This document shows positions 54,848 to 63,544 of a stretch of 64,000 bases of DNA, in pieces. This DNA is from CAYUVA01 sp964448115 [NCBI: uncultured bacterium] (GTDB taxonomy: Bacteria > CAYUVA01): assembly GCA_964448115.1 (NCBI GenBank), contig CAYUVA010000010.1, forward strand, positions 7,010-71,009, written 5' to 3'. A model generated the notes under the pieces. The model was given only the letters and a program-made list of their open reading frames with translations, was not told where the DNA came from and did no database searches. Each line of letters starts with the position of its first letter. Position 1 is the stretch's first letter. The position numbers were made by a program, and so were the translations under genes.

Positions 54848-55975
54848 CTACATAGTTTCGATCAGCTCCACATTGGCGCGGGGTAGGAGGTGTTCGGTGC
54901 CATCTTCCAGCCTGAGCTTCACCACCCGAGCCTTGGACTCCGATTCTAGCACGGTCAGCTCCGGGGGCAGCTCTATGACCTCGCCGACATATCCGAAGTA
55001 GGGCTGGCGGATGATGCGAACCATGCTCCCCACCTGCATCCCTGCTGATTCGGTCTCCACGGACTCCGGGAAATCGCCATCTTGTTCGGCAGGGATGACT
55101 ATGACCGGTCTAATCACCCCGGCTCGTATCTGGGTGGCTCCGTTGATGCTGGCTAGTTGTCCTTGCTTCTTGGATAGAAGCTCGAAGGTCGCCTTTGCCA
55201 TGTCTATCCTTCCAAAGCCCTCGGTCAAAATGAGGGTGATGCCCTTATCCTCCCTACCGGTGATGGCTACTCCCAGGTCGTAACCGAGGAAATCGCGCAG
55301 TGTCTTGTCATCCAAGCCGCCGACAACAACGCCCACGGCTCCGACCTCTATAGCCTTTGTTATCGCCTGGTAGTCGATGAAGGAGCCGCCAACGATAACC
55401 TTTCCCTTACAGTCTGCCGTGATCATGCTGGCGGTAAGCTCCTGGGTTCTATCTTCGGTGAGCACCATTACCTCTCCGCACGCCTCTCCGCCGATGCCGA
55501 AGATGCCCTGGATGAAGGAGCAGGGGGACTCGATAACAACACCTTCTTTGGGCAAGATCTCCTTCACCGTGCCATCGATGAAGGCATCTATCTGCACCGG
55601 GATAGGAGGCTCACGAAAGAGCACCTGCCCGGTAACGCTGGAGATGTTCTCTATGGTGCCGTCGCAGGGAGCATGAGCATAAGACTTGAACAATCCGAAT
55701 ATTCCCTTTGTTTCAGCGACCACATCCCCCTTCTTAGCCGACTCGCCTACTTGCTTTGTCATGTAGGAGGAAATATCGCCGGGGAGGATCTTGAGCTGAT
55801 TGGCTACATTGAGCGGATAGACGGCACCGGGCAGATCGGTTCGAGCTACTATGGTATCATGTTTAACCCGTTGTCCTTGTTTGACCAGCACCTCTCCCTG
55901 CAAGGGGAGTCGCCTCTCCTTGCGTAGGATCATCCTCTCCTTGACCATCAGTCCTGGTGTATATGCAACTGCCAT
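54848..55975 (-). CDS. Soluble protein with barrel-sandwich (lipoyl-like) and KOW/SH3-like domains
   Basis: 375 residues, no membrane helix. Two segments look like barrel-sandwich hybrid folds, as in RnfC: RRLPLQGEVLVKQGQRVKHD (about 20-40) and SYAHAPCDGTIENISSVTGQ (about 98-118). The middle part has a repeated alpha/beta pattern (AITKAIEVGAVGVVVGGLDD, GRIDMAKATFELLSKKQG), and the C-terminus (about 310-375) reads like a KOW/SH3 barrel (MQVGSMVRIIRQPYFGYVGE). AAGGAG lies 6 bases before the ATG. No lysine swinging-arm motif (MKM) is present, so it probably binds rather than carries a cofactor. Confidence 0.68.
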   Translation of the reverse strand: MAVAYTPGLMVKERMILRKERRLPLQGEVLVKQGQRVKHDTIVARTDLPGAVYPLNVANQLKILPGDISSYMTKQVGESAKKGDVVAETKGIFGLFKSYAHAPCDGTIENISSVTGQVLFREPPIPVQIDAFIDGTVKEILPKEGVVIESPCSFIQGIFGIGGEACGEVMVLTEDRTQELTASMITADCKGKVIVGGSFIDYQAITKAIEVGAVGVVVGGLDDKTLRDFLGYDLGVAITGREDKGITLILTEGFGRIDMAKATFELLSKKQGQLASINGATQIRAGVIRPVIVIPAEQDGDFPESVETESAGMQVGSMVRIIRQPYFGYVGEVIELPPELTVLESESKARVVKLRLEDGTEHLLPRANVELIETM

Positions 55976-55992
55976 GTATAGCTCCTTCGTGT

Positions 55993-57810
55993 TTACTTTA
56001 GGTATTGTTCCAGGTCAGGGTATGCCTTCAGCGCCTTGAACCATTCCCTGAGGTGTTTGACCCTCATCGTCGCCTCCTTGGAGATATCGAACGGTCGCCC
56101 CCTGGCATCGAAGATTATGCCGACCACACCGCCCTCCACCAGAGCCTTGTGCGTCTTTCCCTTGCCGCTACCGCAGTCGAAACCTTTGCTAGGCTCAATG
56201 TTCACCTCTGCGTACTCGCCGACCGGCAACTCAATGAGCCTCATTTCGCCGAATTTCATGCTAAAGGTCTCGGTAGCGCCTGCTTTGGGTGTGAAGTGCA
56301 CCTTCATCACATCCTTTCCCGGCTTGGTGGTGCCGGTCGGGCTGATGCAGGTGCCGAGCCTTATCAGGCAGTCCTTCTCGAACACCTCGGCAGCAGCGCG
56401 GGGATGTACTGTGGAGAGCACACCGAGCTGGGGCATCATGAAGATGCTATCCACTGCCAGGCGGGTGATACCCTCAGGCTGGAAGGCATCGATCAGCATC
56501 ATGGCAGCCTGGTTGCGTCTCGGCGCATGAGACAGCGCGCCGCCGCTGCCAACCAACAGATCCAGCGCCATCATGTCAACCAGGGTCTCACCGGAGCCGG
56601 TCTGGTCAAAGGCATCAGAGATGGTTCTTTGCTTCTGCACCCCGCGCAATGACACGGCAAAGCTCTTGTGCTGCACAAAGGCAAGGCGAAGCGCCTCCTT
56701 GGCAATAGCCTGCTCCACGACCAGCTCCTCCATGAGCTGCGGGATGGTTGTGGGGCGGATCATCTTGTTTTTAACTCTATTTCTAAGATCCCGCTCATCC
56801 ATGTCAAAGGGCACCCAGCGCATCACATTATCCAAGCCAGCCTCGGCGAATACATTGGAGATGCTGTAGCTCATGCCCAAGTTGGCGCTGACCGTTCGGT
56901 TGAAGGTTCCCTGAAATACCGAGAAGATGTCGGTGGTGGCTCCGCCGATATCGACCCCGACCACCTGTATGTTCTCCATCTTGGCTATGGTCTTTATTAT
57001 CTCCCCGACCGCACCTGGCGTCGGCATGATCGGCACCTTCACCCACTCCATCAGCTTGTTGTAGCCTGGCGCCTGTGCCATAACATGCTCCATGAACAGG
57101 TCATGTATCTTCTCCCTGGCTGGTCCTAAGTTCTCCCTCTCCAGCACAGGGCGCAGGTTATCTACGATGAAAAGATCGGTCTTTTCTTCCAGGTTCTGCC
57201 TTACGATGTCCCTTGCGTCCTTGTTGCCGGCATAGATGATGGGGAGGTTGAATCCGATGCCGAGCCTCGGCTTGGGATTGGCGGCGCCTATGATCTCGGC
57301 AAGCTCGGCTACATGGCTGGTGGTGCCTCCATCGATCCCTCCGGAGAGGAGGATCATATCCGGTCGCAGGTGTCGAATGCGCTCTATCTGCTGGTGGGGC
57401 AACCTCCCGTCATTGGAGGCGATTACATCCATTACGATTGCTCCGGCTCCTAGCGCTGCCCTGGCGGCGCTCTCTGCGGTCATGGATTTGACCACCCCGG
57501 CGACCATCATCTGAAGTCCACCACCGGCGCTGCTGGTCGAGATATAGATGTCGCAACCCAGGTCTCCCTCGGCGGGGCAGACGATCTGGTTATCGCGCAA
57601 GAACTTTCGCCCAGCCAGCTCCTCGACCTCGGTGATTGCGTTCAGGACTCCCTTGGTTACATCCTCCACCGGAGCCTCGACAGTGGTCGGTGCTTCACCC
57701 CTCACCACCAGTCGATATTCGTTGTCGTGTCTTTCGATTAGGATAGCCTTGGTAGTCGTGCTTCCACAGTCGGTGGCAAGGATGGTGTTATATTCAACTT
57801 CCTCATTCAT
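55993..57810 (-). CDS. MutL/GlmL-like ASKHA-fold ATPase without an adjacent mutase
   Basis: 605 residues. The N-terminus has TDCGSTTTKAILIERHD (phosphate-1 motif) and the middle VVGVDIGGATTDIFSV (phosphate-2), of the ASKHA (actin/Hsp70/hexokinase) fold. Overall it matches the accessory family of glutamate mutase (MutL/GlmL), whose members reactivate coenzyme B12 enzymes. No MutE/MutS-like gene is present, and in this operon it sits with membrane proteins instead. AAGGAG lies upstream of ATG 57810, which overlaps the preceding gene by 8 bases. A chaperone-like or motor role for a membrane complex is an inference. Confidence 0.8.
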   Translation of the reverse strand: MNEEVEYNTILATDCGSTTTKAILIERHDNEYRLVVRGEAPTTVEAPVEDVTKGVLNAITEVEELAGRKFLRDNQIVCPAEGDLGCDIYISTSSAGGGLQMMVAGVVKSMTAESAARAALGAGAIVMDVIASNDGRLPHQQIERIRHLRPDMILLSGGIDGGTTSHVAELAEIIGAANPKPRLGIGFNLPIIYAGNKDARDIVRQNLEEKTDLFIVDNLRPVLERENLGPAREKIHDLFMEHVMAQAPGYNKLMEWVKVPIMPTPGAVGEIIKTIAKMENIQVVGVDIGGATTDIFSVFQGTFNRTVSANLGMSYSISNVFAEAGLDNVMRWVPFDMDERDLRNRVKNKMIRPTTIPQLMEELVVEQAIAKEALRLAFVQHKSFAVSLRGVQKQRTISDAFDQTGSGETLVDMMALDLLVGSGGALSHAPRRNQAAMMLIDAFQPEGITRLAVDSIFMMPQLGVLSTVHPRAAAEVFEKDCLIRLGTCISPTGTTKPGKDVMKVHFTPKAGATETFSMKFGEMRLIELPVGEYAEVNIEPSKGFDCGSGKGKTHKALVEGGVVGIIFDARGRPFDISKEATMRVKHLREWFKALKAYPDLEQYLK

Positions 57811-58192
57811 TTTTCTTCTTGCTCCTTGCGTGCGCGTTTTCCTCTATGCGACATATAAGTTCCTCTAGCTTATTCCGATCAGCGATTAACTCGGTGAACG
57901 TATCATAACTCTTGATGTCCAGGAAGCTCGTTATCATAGGGTTCATAAATGTTAAGAATTGGCTTCCAATATAGTTTATGGGTTTTGACATTTCAAGGAG
58001 AAATATGGCAGGGGTTTCCATGCCCAGCGCGGTTATCTTGCTCGCCACCTTGTTCAGGATCTCATCCTCAGATGAGGTAAGATCCAGTTCAACTGGTTGA
58101 GGTATGCGATCCTCGTTATCGGATGTCCTCTTCTGCTTCTTCTTAGGATCGGTATGGTTATTTTTCTTCTTTCTTTTGAACATCCCTAGCAT
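57803..58192 (-). CDS. Small soluble protein, second gene of the operon, unknown function
   Basis: 129 residues. A Lys-rich tail (1-30) is followed by a compact domain with ETPAIFLLEMSKPINYIGSQ and FLDIKSYDTFTELIADRNKL, then a Glu/Arg-rich helix at the end. I do not recognise a named family, though the central sequence appears conserved in type. It overlaps its neighbours by 35 and 8 bases, evidence of translational coupling. It is expected in the cytoplasm, perhaps as an adaptor to the MutL-like ATPase. Confidence 0.65.
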   Translation of the reverse strand: MLGMFKRKKKNNHTDPKKKQKRTSDNEDRIPQPVELDLTSSEDEILNKVASKITALGMETPAIFLLEMSKPINYIGSQFLTFMNPMITSFLDIKSYDTFTELIADRNKLEELICRIEENAHARSKKKNE

Positions 58193-58604
58193 CGCTTAGA
58201 TAATTTTTTACAAACCTAAGTACTCTCTCGGTAGCGCCATCGGTGTATAGGTAAATTCCCCTGAATGCATCCAGCCTTGAGGGCTGTGCAAAAGGAGACA
58301 GGAAGATCATATTCTTACCAGGCACTATCCTGTTGAACTCACGAAGTTTACGGGTCTGGACGCTGAATGGTTTCTTTATTACAATATACTCCTCGGTAAG
58401 TCGATAGCTGGTCGGAAAGAAGAACGAGGTCAGCGCACCTAAAAGCAAAAGGGTTGCTACAATGACCATCAACCAGCTATGCATAGCCAGGTAAACCAAA
58501 AGTAGCACCAGGCTCAGAAACAGGATCACAGCAGCCGATACCAGGTAGTTGCGTCTCAAGGGATGAACGCTCCAGGTCAGTTCTTTGCTGCTTTCGTTTT
58601 CCAT
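58158..58604 (-). CDS. Two-helix membrane protein with bacterial PH-like domain, first gene of the operon
   Basis: 148 residues from ATG 58604. Two helices (about 22-60) are followed by a PH-like beta domain: SYRLTEEYIVIKKPFSVQTR, REFNRIVPGKNMIFLSPFAQ and IYLYTDGATERVLRF. The TTG at 58643 in the same frame was rejected because TTGAAA there is the -35 of a good promoter and the 13 extra residues have no ribosome-binding site. With TATAAT ending at 58615, the messenger would begin about 4 bases before the ATG, so translation is probably leaderless. Confidence 0.75.
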   Translation of the reverse strand: MENESSKELTWSVHPLRRNYLVSAAVILFLSLVLLLVYLAMHSWLMVIVATLLLLGALTSFFFPTSYRLTEEYIVIKKPFSVQTRKLREFNRIVPGKNMIFLSPFAQPSRLDAFRGIYLYTDGATERVLRFVKNYLSDARDVQKKEEK

Positions 58605-58614
58605 CAAAGCTAAT

Positions 58615-58643
58615 ATTATATGATTACCATCATCTAATTTCAA
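58615..58643 (-). promoter_or_regulatory. Promoter of the eight-gene operon
   Basis: Minus strand: TTGAAA (58643-58638), 17-base spacer, perfect TATAAT (58620-58615). Start expected near 58608, giving an almost leaderless transcript. Confidence 0.65.
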
Positions 58644-58685
58644 ATAGATTCCACCTTAGCCATATAAGCTTTACCCTAGCAGAAC

Positions 58686-58714
58686 TTGATCCAATAATAC
58701 CATAATTATATAGT
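58686..58714 (+). promoter_or_regulatory. Promoter of the rightward 58.7 kb gene group
   Basis: TTGATC (58686-58691), 17-base spacer, TATAGT (58709-58714), 21 bases before the ATG at 58736. It is divergent from the operon promoter. Confidence 0.5.
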
Positions 58715-58735
58715 GAAAGATGAAATTCGTTTGCA

Positions 58736-59026
58736 ATGACAACCGATAAAAGCAATAAAAGGCAGTTAAGTTTCTATTTCTTCATTGCTAGCCTGGTCAT
58801 CATGGGGATTTCGCTTGTCATCAGGGCTTGGCCGGTGCTTCTTGTTTCCATTTTACTTGTATCTATAAGCGGTGCCTTCTACTGGAAGGACCTTCGAAGC
58901 GCCCGCTTGGAAAAATTCAGCGAATACAGAAGACAACAAAGAGAGCTGGAAGAGAAGTTGCAGCGACTGATCCTTGAGGAAAAACAAAAAAACAAGAAGC
59001 TTCCACCGGATCATGGCGATGAATAG
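58736..59026 (+). CDS. Small two-helix membrane protein with coiled-coil tail
   Basis: 96 residues. Two helices (about 12-50: LSFYFFIASLVIMGISLVIR, WPVLLVSILLVSISGAFYW) are followed by a charged coiled coil (EYRRQQRELEEKLQRLILEE). No family recognised. It stands at the head of the rightward group with the GT4 gene 41 bases on. Confidence 0.65.
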   Translation: MTTDKSNKRQLSFYFFIASLVIMGISLVIRAWPVLLVSILLVSISGAFYWKDLRSARLEKFSEYRRQQRELEEKLQRLILEEKQKNKKLPPDHGDE

Positions 59027-59067
59027 CAGACTTGCCCTTATCGCCTCGATGTTGTTATTATCGCCAC

Positions 59068-60237
59068 ATGGCAGAAAAGTATAAGATCCTCTTTTCGCTG
59101 CCGGAGCTGGATCTGCAAACCCCCCGACATTACCTTTATCTCTACAATCTGATCCAGGAACTTGCCAGGGATCACGAGGTGGCTATTTACACAGAACATC
59201 TGTATTCCAATGGACAGCTAGGCAACATAAAAAAATTATATAAAAGGCGCATACCCCTGCCGATCCTTAAGAACCTGGAAACTTTTTTCCTTTTTTTATT
59301 TCTGTGGCTCAAGGGATATAGAATCTTCTACAATCACTACGCCTATAGTGCAGGGATAGCTTCGGGATTAATCACTAGGATCTTGGGTGGTAGGAGCTAT
59401 TTCTGGCACAGCATAATGCTCAAGCATTTTCTTGATGATCCCACCCGATTCAAGAACATTGGGCTGAGGACATCATTGTCAAAAGCCCTTTTTCGGCTGA
59501 GGTTCAAAATAACTACCCTTTTAGTTTCCTATGTTGTTACCGGCTCCAATTTCATGGCTGATTATTATTCCCGTAACTTCGGCATTACCAGGGGTAGAAT
59601 CCTGCTATTTCCTAACTGGGTGGAGATAGATAGGCTTCAGGCTGAGGCTGCTAAGGGGAGCGATCTCCGGCATCGCCTTTGCATCCCCAAAGACTACAAG
59701 GTTATCCTGTTCGTGCATGGGCTATTTTTCGGCAAAGGAGCACATTACCTGCCATTTATTATCGATGAGGTCTGCAGGGCAAGGGAGGATGTTTACTTCA
59801 TCATAGTGGGCGATGGTTTCTTCCGGGAGAAACTGGCATCGGAGATAAAAAGACTCCAACTTCGGGATCGGGTACATCTGGCGGGCAATGTGCCCAACAG
59901 CGAGATCGCAGCCTATTATCAGGCTGCTGACCTGTTCATCATGCCGAGTCGCTATGAGGCATTCTCAAGGGTTCTGCTGGAGGCGATGGCTCTAGGGCTA
60001 CCATTCGTTGCCACTGATGGCGGAGGGGGAACCTACGATTACACGCCTCAGGAGCAGCATCCTTATATCATACCCAATCACCAGGTGGATCGCTTCCCAA
60101 AGGTCGTTTTAAGCCTCCTCGAAGACCCCAATGAGATGCAAAGGCTAGCCAATGCTGGAAAGCGTTTTGTCCTTGATTACGATAAGGACCCTGCGCTTAG
60201 GCGATTTAAACAAAGGATTATCGGGGAACATTTTTAG
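59068..60237 (+). CDS. Family 4 (GT-B) glycosyltransferase
   Basis: 389 residues from ATG 59068 (TTG 59032 in frame). The C-terminal half carries the GT4 pattern: VILFVHGLFFGKGAHYLPFI, FIIVGDGFFREKLASEIKRL, HLAGNVPNSEIAAYYQAADL and PSRYEAFSRVLLEAMALGLP, with the E-x7-E nucleotide-sugar motif. The N-terminal domain (DLQTPRHYLYLYNLIQELA) fits an acceptor-binding domain. It would transfer a sugar from a nucleotide donor to a surface glycan. Ribosome-binding site is weak. Confidence 0.88.
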   Translation: MAEKYKILFSLPELDLQTPRHYLYLYNLIQELARDHEVAIYTEHLYSNGQLGNIKKLYKRRIPLPILKNLETFFLFLFLWLKGYRIFYNHYAYSAGIASGLITRILGGRSYFWHSIMLKHFLDDPTRFKNIGLRTSLSKALFRLRFKITTLLVSYVVTGSNFMADYYSRNFGITRGRILLFPNWVEIDRLQAEAAKGSDLRHRLCIPKDYKVILFVHGLFFGKGAHYLPFIIDEVCRAREDVYFIIVGDGFFREKLASEIKRLQLRDRVHLAGNVPNSEIAAYYQAADLFIMPSRYEAFSRVLLEAMALGLPFVATDGGGGTYDYTPQEQHPYIIPNHQVDRFPKVVLSLLEDPNEMQRLANAGKRFVLDYDKDPALRRFKQRIIGEHF

Positions 60238-60299
60238 CCTTGGAACCATATTTGTGGTAACATAGTTATAGTTATTAAGCGCTTCATAAGATTGATCAG

Positions 60300-61283
60300 A
60301 TGGCTAGGAAAAGGATACAGCTATCGATACTTGCCACAGCTATCCTCACTATCTTTGCGTTCGCCTCATGTCATCATGGTATTCCGATAAAGGATGCAGA
60401 TTCTATAGCACCGCCAAACTATATGTCTCAAACCGAGGGAAATCGCCTATTACTAGCTCTTCCCAATGGTGTAGCTGAGGTCTCCAACCTCGAATCAGGG
60501 GAGAAAAAGGTGAAGATTATAGCGCTTACTGGTGTGCCGGTGACGGTCATCGCCATGTCGCCGGTAGGGGATGATGAGATGCTAGTGGGCACCAAGTATA
60601 ATGGCTTGATTAGGCTCAAGCATTCTTTAGGCATCTGGAAGGTTAAGCAGATACCTTATCCAGACAACTGTATTTACGATATTCTATGGTCAAGAGGCGA
60701 TCATAAGGAGATCCTAGTCGCCTCGATCAGCGGCGTTCATAGAAGTATCGATGGCGGTAAAACCTTCCGATGGTGCAGCAGTGGCTTGGAAGGGAAAAAG
60801 GTGCAATTCTTGAGGACTTTGCCCGAAGATCCAAGCACTTACTATGCTATCACCAACCAGAATATGCCCTATAGGTACATGCCGAAGCAGGATCGATGGG
60901 TCTGGCTAAAGGAACTGCATGATTTTTACTTTTATCGCTCCGGTAGCTCGCAAGATAGCACTAGCATTTTCTGCCATGCCAAGCCAGGCAGCGGGATCAG
61001 GCTAATGACGCTGCATCACATCGGCACCTCTTGGGCAACTAACTGGCAAGCCTTATATATTGGCAAGGAAGTCAGTTATGTAGGCACCTTCTGTTGTGGT
61101 CTTTTCCGTATGTATAATAAAGGCGTCCAGTGGTTCTTTGAGAAGGCGGGATTCGAGAACACCACAATATTAAGCCTGATGGTCGATCCCACTGATGAGA
61201 ACCGTCTTTATGTCTCCACTGCAGATGGGCTTTATTATTCAAGCAACCGAGGTGAGGATTTTAGGAAAATCGAGGGCATTTAA
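60300..61283 (+). CDS. Secreted BNR-type beta-propeller protein, possible lipoprotein
   Basis: 327 residues. The N-terminus (about 1-23, IFAFASC) is a signal peptide with a possible, imperfect lipobox. Aspartate-box-like repeats occur (RSIDGGKTFRWCSSG, YYSSNRGEDFRKIEG), together with a propeller-like series of short beta blades. Such proteins bind glycans or act as scaffolds; photosystem assembly factor Ycf48 is a similar fold. No sialidase catalytic residues are seen. It ends 2 bases before the GspC-like gene. Confidence 0.68.
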   Translation: MARKRIQLSILATAILTIFAFASCHHGIPIKDADSIAPPNYMSQTEGNRLLLALPNGVAEVSNLESGEKKVKIIALTGVPVTVIAMSPVGDDEMLVGTKYNGLIRLKHSLGIWKVKQIPYPDNCIYDILWSRGDHKEILVASISGVHRSIDGGKTFRWCSSGLEGKKVQFLRTLPEDPSTYYAITNQNMPYRYMPKQDRWVWLKELHDFYFYRSGSSQDSTSIFCHAKPGSGIRLMTLHHIGTSWATNWQALYIGKEVSYVGTFCCGLFRMYNKGVQWFFEKAGFENTTILSLMVDPTDENRLYVSTADGLYYSSNRGEDFRKIEGI

Positions 61284-61285
61284 TC

Positions 61286-62257
61286 GTGAGACAAAAGAAC
61301 ACCTTATTTGGCATCTTTGAGCGCTTGCTTGCTTTTAAGTGGTTGCTACCGGTTATACTACTAGCCATCTGTTGCCTTGTCTTCTGGCAAGTTCACCGGC
61401 TGGTTACAGAACCTTTTGTGCCTTCGACGCATCAACATCGAGCAAGAGATATTGAAACCGATACCGCTAGCAAGATCATTGCAAGGAAAAACGATGATGG
61501 TGCTGCTTACGATGTGATCCCGCAAAAGAACCTCTTCAGGCCTAACAGGGCTCCTTATTACACGCCAACACCTCTGAATATACCCACGCCTACCCCCACC
61601 GAGAGACCGGTATCGGTAAAGAACTATGTTCTAAGCGGCATAGTCATTGCAGGCAGCTTCAAGAAAGCCTTTATCGAAGACAAAGCCAACAAGGGCGCCA
61701 CCGAATCTTATGGAGTAGAGGATAAGCTGGGCGATTTTACCGTATCTGATATCCTTATTGATCGTGTGATATTGAAGAGAGGTAATGATGTAGCGCAATT
61801 GATGATGGATCGATTCCAGAGAAAGTATGGTTTGCCCACAAGAAGGGAACGGATCGAATCGCTACTTGAGAAATATATCACCGGAGAAACCGAACCAGAA
61901 CAAGTCGTTTTCGAGATCTTCATGGGAGAGGAAACACCATTCCACAATGTGAATATCTCCGGCAAGGAGATGACTATCCCAATGACCAAAAAACGGGAAT
62001 ATTATAAACCGGAGATAGTCGAGTATCATGGAAAGAAATACCAACGCATCTCTGGGAAACTGGTCTCTTACAGAGAAAGCAATCAAGGCGTGATCCGCAC
62101 CCTACCAGATGGAACAAAGATAATGAATATTAGCGGTAAAACTATCGAGGTTCCCCCGCCTCCCAGCCAGCCTGCTTATCTTTTAAGCGGCGAACAGAGA
62201 GGCGGCTCTTCTCCTTATTTCAGGGCAATCGGGGTGATCTCCGGTCAAGGACGCTGA
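61286..62257 (+). CDS. GspC/PulC-like inner-membrane protein with extended C-terminus
   Basis: 323 residues with a GTG start directly after the preceding stop. A short cytoplasmic tail and one helix (about 17-38, WLLPVILLAICCLVFW) are followed by VIPQKNLFRP (the xNLF motif before the HR domain of GspC), a Thr/Pro-rich linker (TPTPLNIPTPTPTERP), and an HR-like segment VLSGIVIAGSFKKAFIEDKA with VEDKLGDFTVSDILIDRVIL. GspC links inner-membrane and secretin parts of the type II secretion system. The last 150 residues differ from the usual PDZ domain. It is not in a gsp operon, so the assignment is by motif only. Confidence 0.7.
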   Translation: MRQKNTLFGIFERLLAFKWLLPVILLAICCLVFWQVHRLVTEPFVPSTHQHRARDIETDTASKIIARKNDDGAAYDVIPQKNLFRPNRAPYYTPTPLNIPTPTPTERPVSVKNYVLSGIVIAGSFKKAFIEDKANKGATESYGVEDKLGDFTVSDILIDRVILKRGNDVAQLMMDRFQRKYGLPTRRERIESLLEKYITGETEPEQVVFEIFMGEETPFHNVNISGKEMTIPMTKKREYYKPEIVEYHGKKYQRISGKLVSYRESNQGVIRTLPDGTKIMNISGKTIEVPPPPSQPAYLLSGEQRGGSSPYFRAIGVISGQGR

Positions 62258-62263
62258 GATCAA

Positions 62264-63544
62264 ATGAAGGCTGCAACTCTTTATTCAAGAAAAATCATTG
62301 TATGTAAAAGCTCTTTAACCATTGCCATAATACTTGTTCTATACTTTGACCTCTTATCATCAGCTCAACCGTTATCGAAAAGCTCATTCCATACCGGCTA
62401 CGAGGTAAGCACAAGCGTTGATTATCCCCGCTTCGAGGATATGCCGCTCGATCCGATAGTTCTCGATCTGCCTTATGAATCGGTTGTACTTTTAGCTCTA
62501 TGCGTGCCGGACTGCTGGAACGACTCGGCAAAAGGAGCAAGGTTTGCCATCTATCTTGACGGTGAGATCATAGCCCGCGCAGGATTCACCAGCGGGCAGC
62601 CAGAGCAGCGCATACCAGTAACCCTCGTAACCGTTGAGCGCTTGAGCGCTGGAACTCATCTTATCAAGGCTGCCTGGTGTCGTGATGAGAAACCTGGAAA
62701 GGTTGTTCTCGGCGCCTGGTCGGAGACCAAATTGATCGCCTCGGTGCTCTATGCTGAAAAAACTGCCATTAGCAAACTATCGATAACCAAACCTATTACC
62801 ACCAGGAAAGATTACCCAAACTTCCTGGACATGGGACTAAAACCAATCGAATTGGATCTGTCAAAGGATGGCAATGTTCTATTCACACTACAGGTCGGTG
62901 ATGGATACAACGACGCCAGGGGTGGATACTGGGCAGGCATCGAGGTAGATGGCTCGATGATTTATAAATCTCACACTACCTCGGCCATATTTGGTCAAAA
63001 GATGCCTATATCAATGGTCGTAATAAAGCGACTAACGGCTGGTTCTCACACAATAAAAGCTAACTGGTGTCGAGACAGGCAAGAAGGAACTGCCTACCTG
63101 GGCAATAATGGGGATACCATCCTCACCGCAACCTTGTTATCCGATGAGCAGGCACGGTTTGCCCCGGTCATGCATTCGTGCAAAGGATTTGACTTCAGGT
63201 CGAGTGCAATATTCCCCGATTGGCAGGAGATCATGATCGAGCCGATCAAACTAAAGCTCGAAAATAGCACAGCGACGTTGCTTGTGTTGAATGTTCCCGA
63301 CTCATGGGACGAGGGGAGCGGCGGGAACTGGATCGCAATCGAGCTTGATGGCAAAGTGGTATGCCAGGGCGTTTACACTATGGCTGCGCATCTCCAGAAT
63401 GTATCAGCCACCCTGTTATCACAGAGCCTATTACAGCCGGGTGAACGTACGATACGCGCCCTTTGGTCCAAGCACTGTGAGTGCGGGGCTACCTATATCG
63501 GGGGATGGTCTAAGGCTTCACTGTGTGCATTGCCTGTCAAGTAA
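62264..63544 (+). CDS. Secreted protein made of three tandem ~125-residue beta domains
   Basis: 426 residues. A signal peptide (about 1-32) is followed by three copies of one domain: about 45-165, 170-295 and 300-425. Each begins with a D/Y-P-x-F-x-x-M phrase (SVDYPRFEDMPLDPIVLDL; KDYPNFLDMGLKPIELDLS; IFPDWQEIMIEPIKLKLEN), has W/Y-N-D or WDE, G-x-(W/F)-x-(A/I)-I-x-(L/V)-D-G and ends with L-x-(A/P)-G-x-(H/R)-x-(I/R)-x-A-x-W followed by an acidic GxW motif (VLGAWSETK; GGWSKAS). No known family is recognised. Adjacent copies differ enough to suggest old duplication. It is 6 bases after the GspC-like gene. Confidence 0.75.
   Translation: MKAATLYSRKIIVCKSSLTIAIILVLYFDLLSSAQPLSKSSFHTGYEVSTSVDYPRFEDMPLDPIVLDLPYESVVLLALCVPDCWNDSAKGARFAIYLDGEIIARAGFTSGQPEQRIPVTLVTVERLSAGTHLIKAAWCRDEKPGKVVLGAWSETKLIASVLYAEKTAISKLSITKPITTRKDYPNFLDMGLKPIELDLSKDGNVLFTLQVGDGYNDARGGYWAGIEVDGSMIYKSHTTSAIFGQKMPISMVVIKRLTAGSHTIKANWCRDRQEGTAYLGNNGDTILTATLLSDEQARFAPVMHSCKGFDFRSSAIFPDWQEIMIEPIKLKLENSTATLLVLNVPDSWDEGSGGNWIAIELDGKVVCQGVYTMAAHLQNVSATLLSQSLLQPGERTIRALWSKHCECGATYIGGWSKASLCALPVK

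Noticed and set aside
56005-56652. 215-codon frame opposite the MutL-like gene
   Set aside because: Shadow frame; the minus strand has both phosphate-binding motifs and full family length.
58605-58643. TTG start adding 13 residues to the PH-like protein
   Set aside because: The bases form TTGAAA-17-TATAAT, and ATG 58604 lies just after the predicted transcription start.
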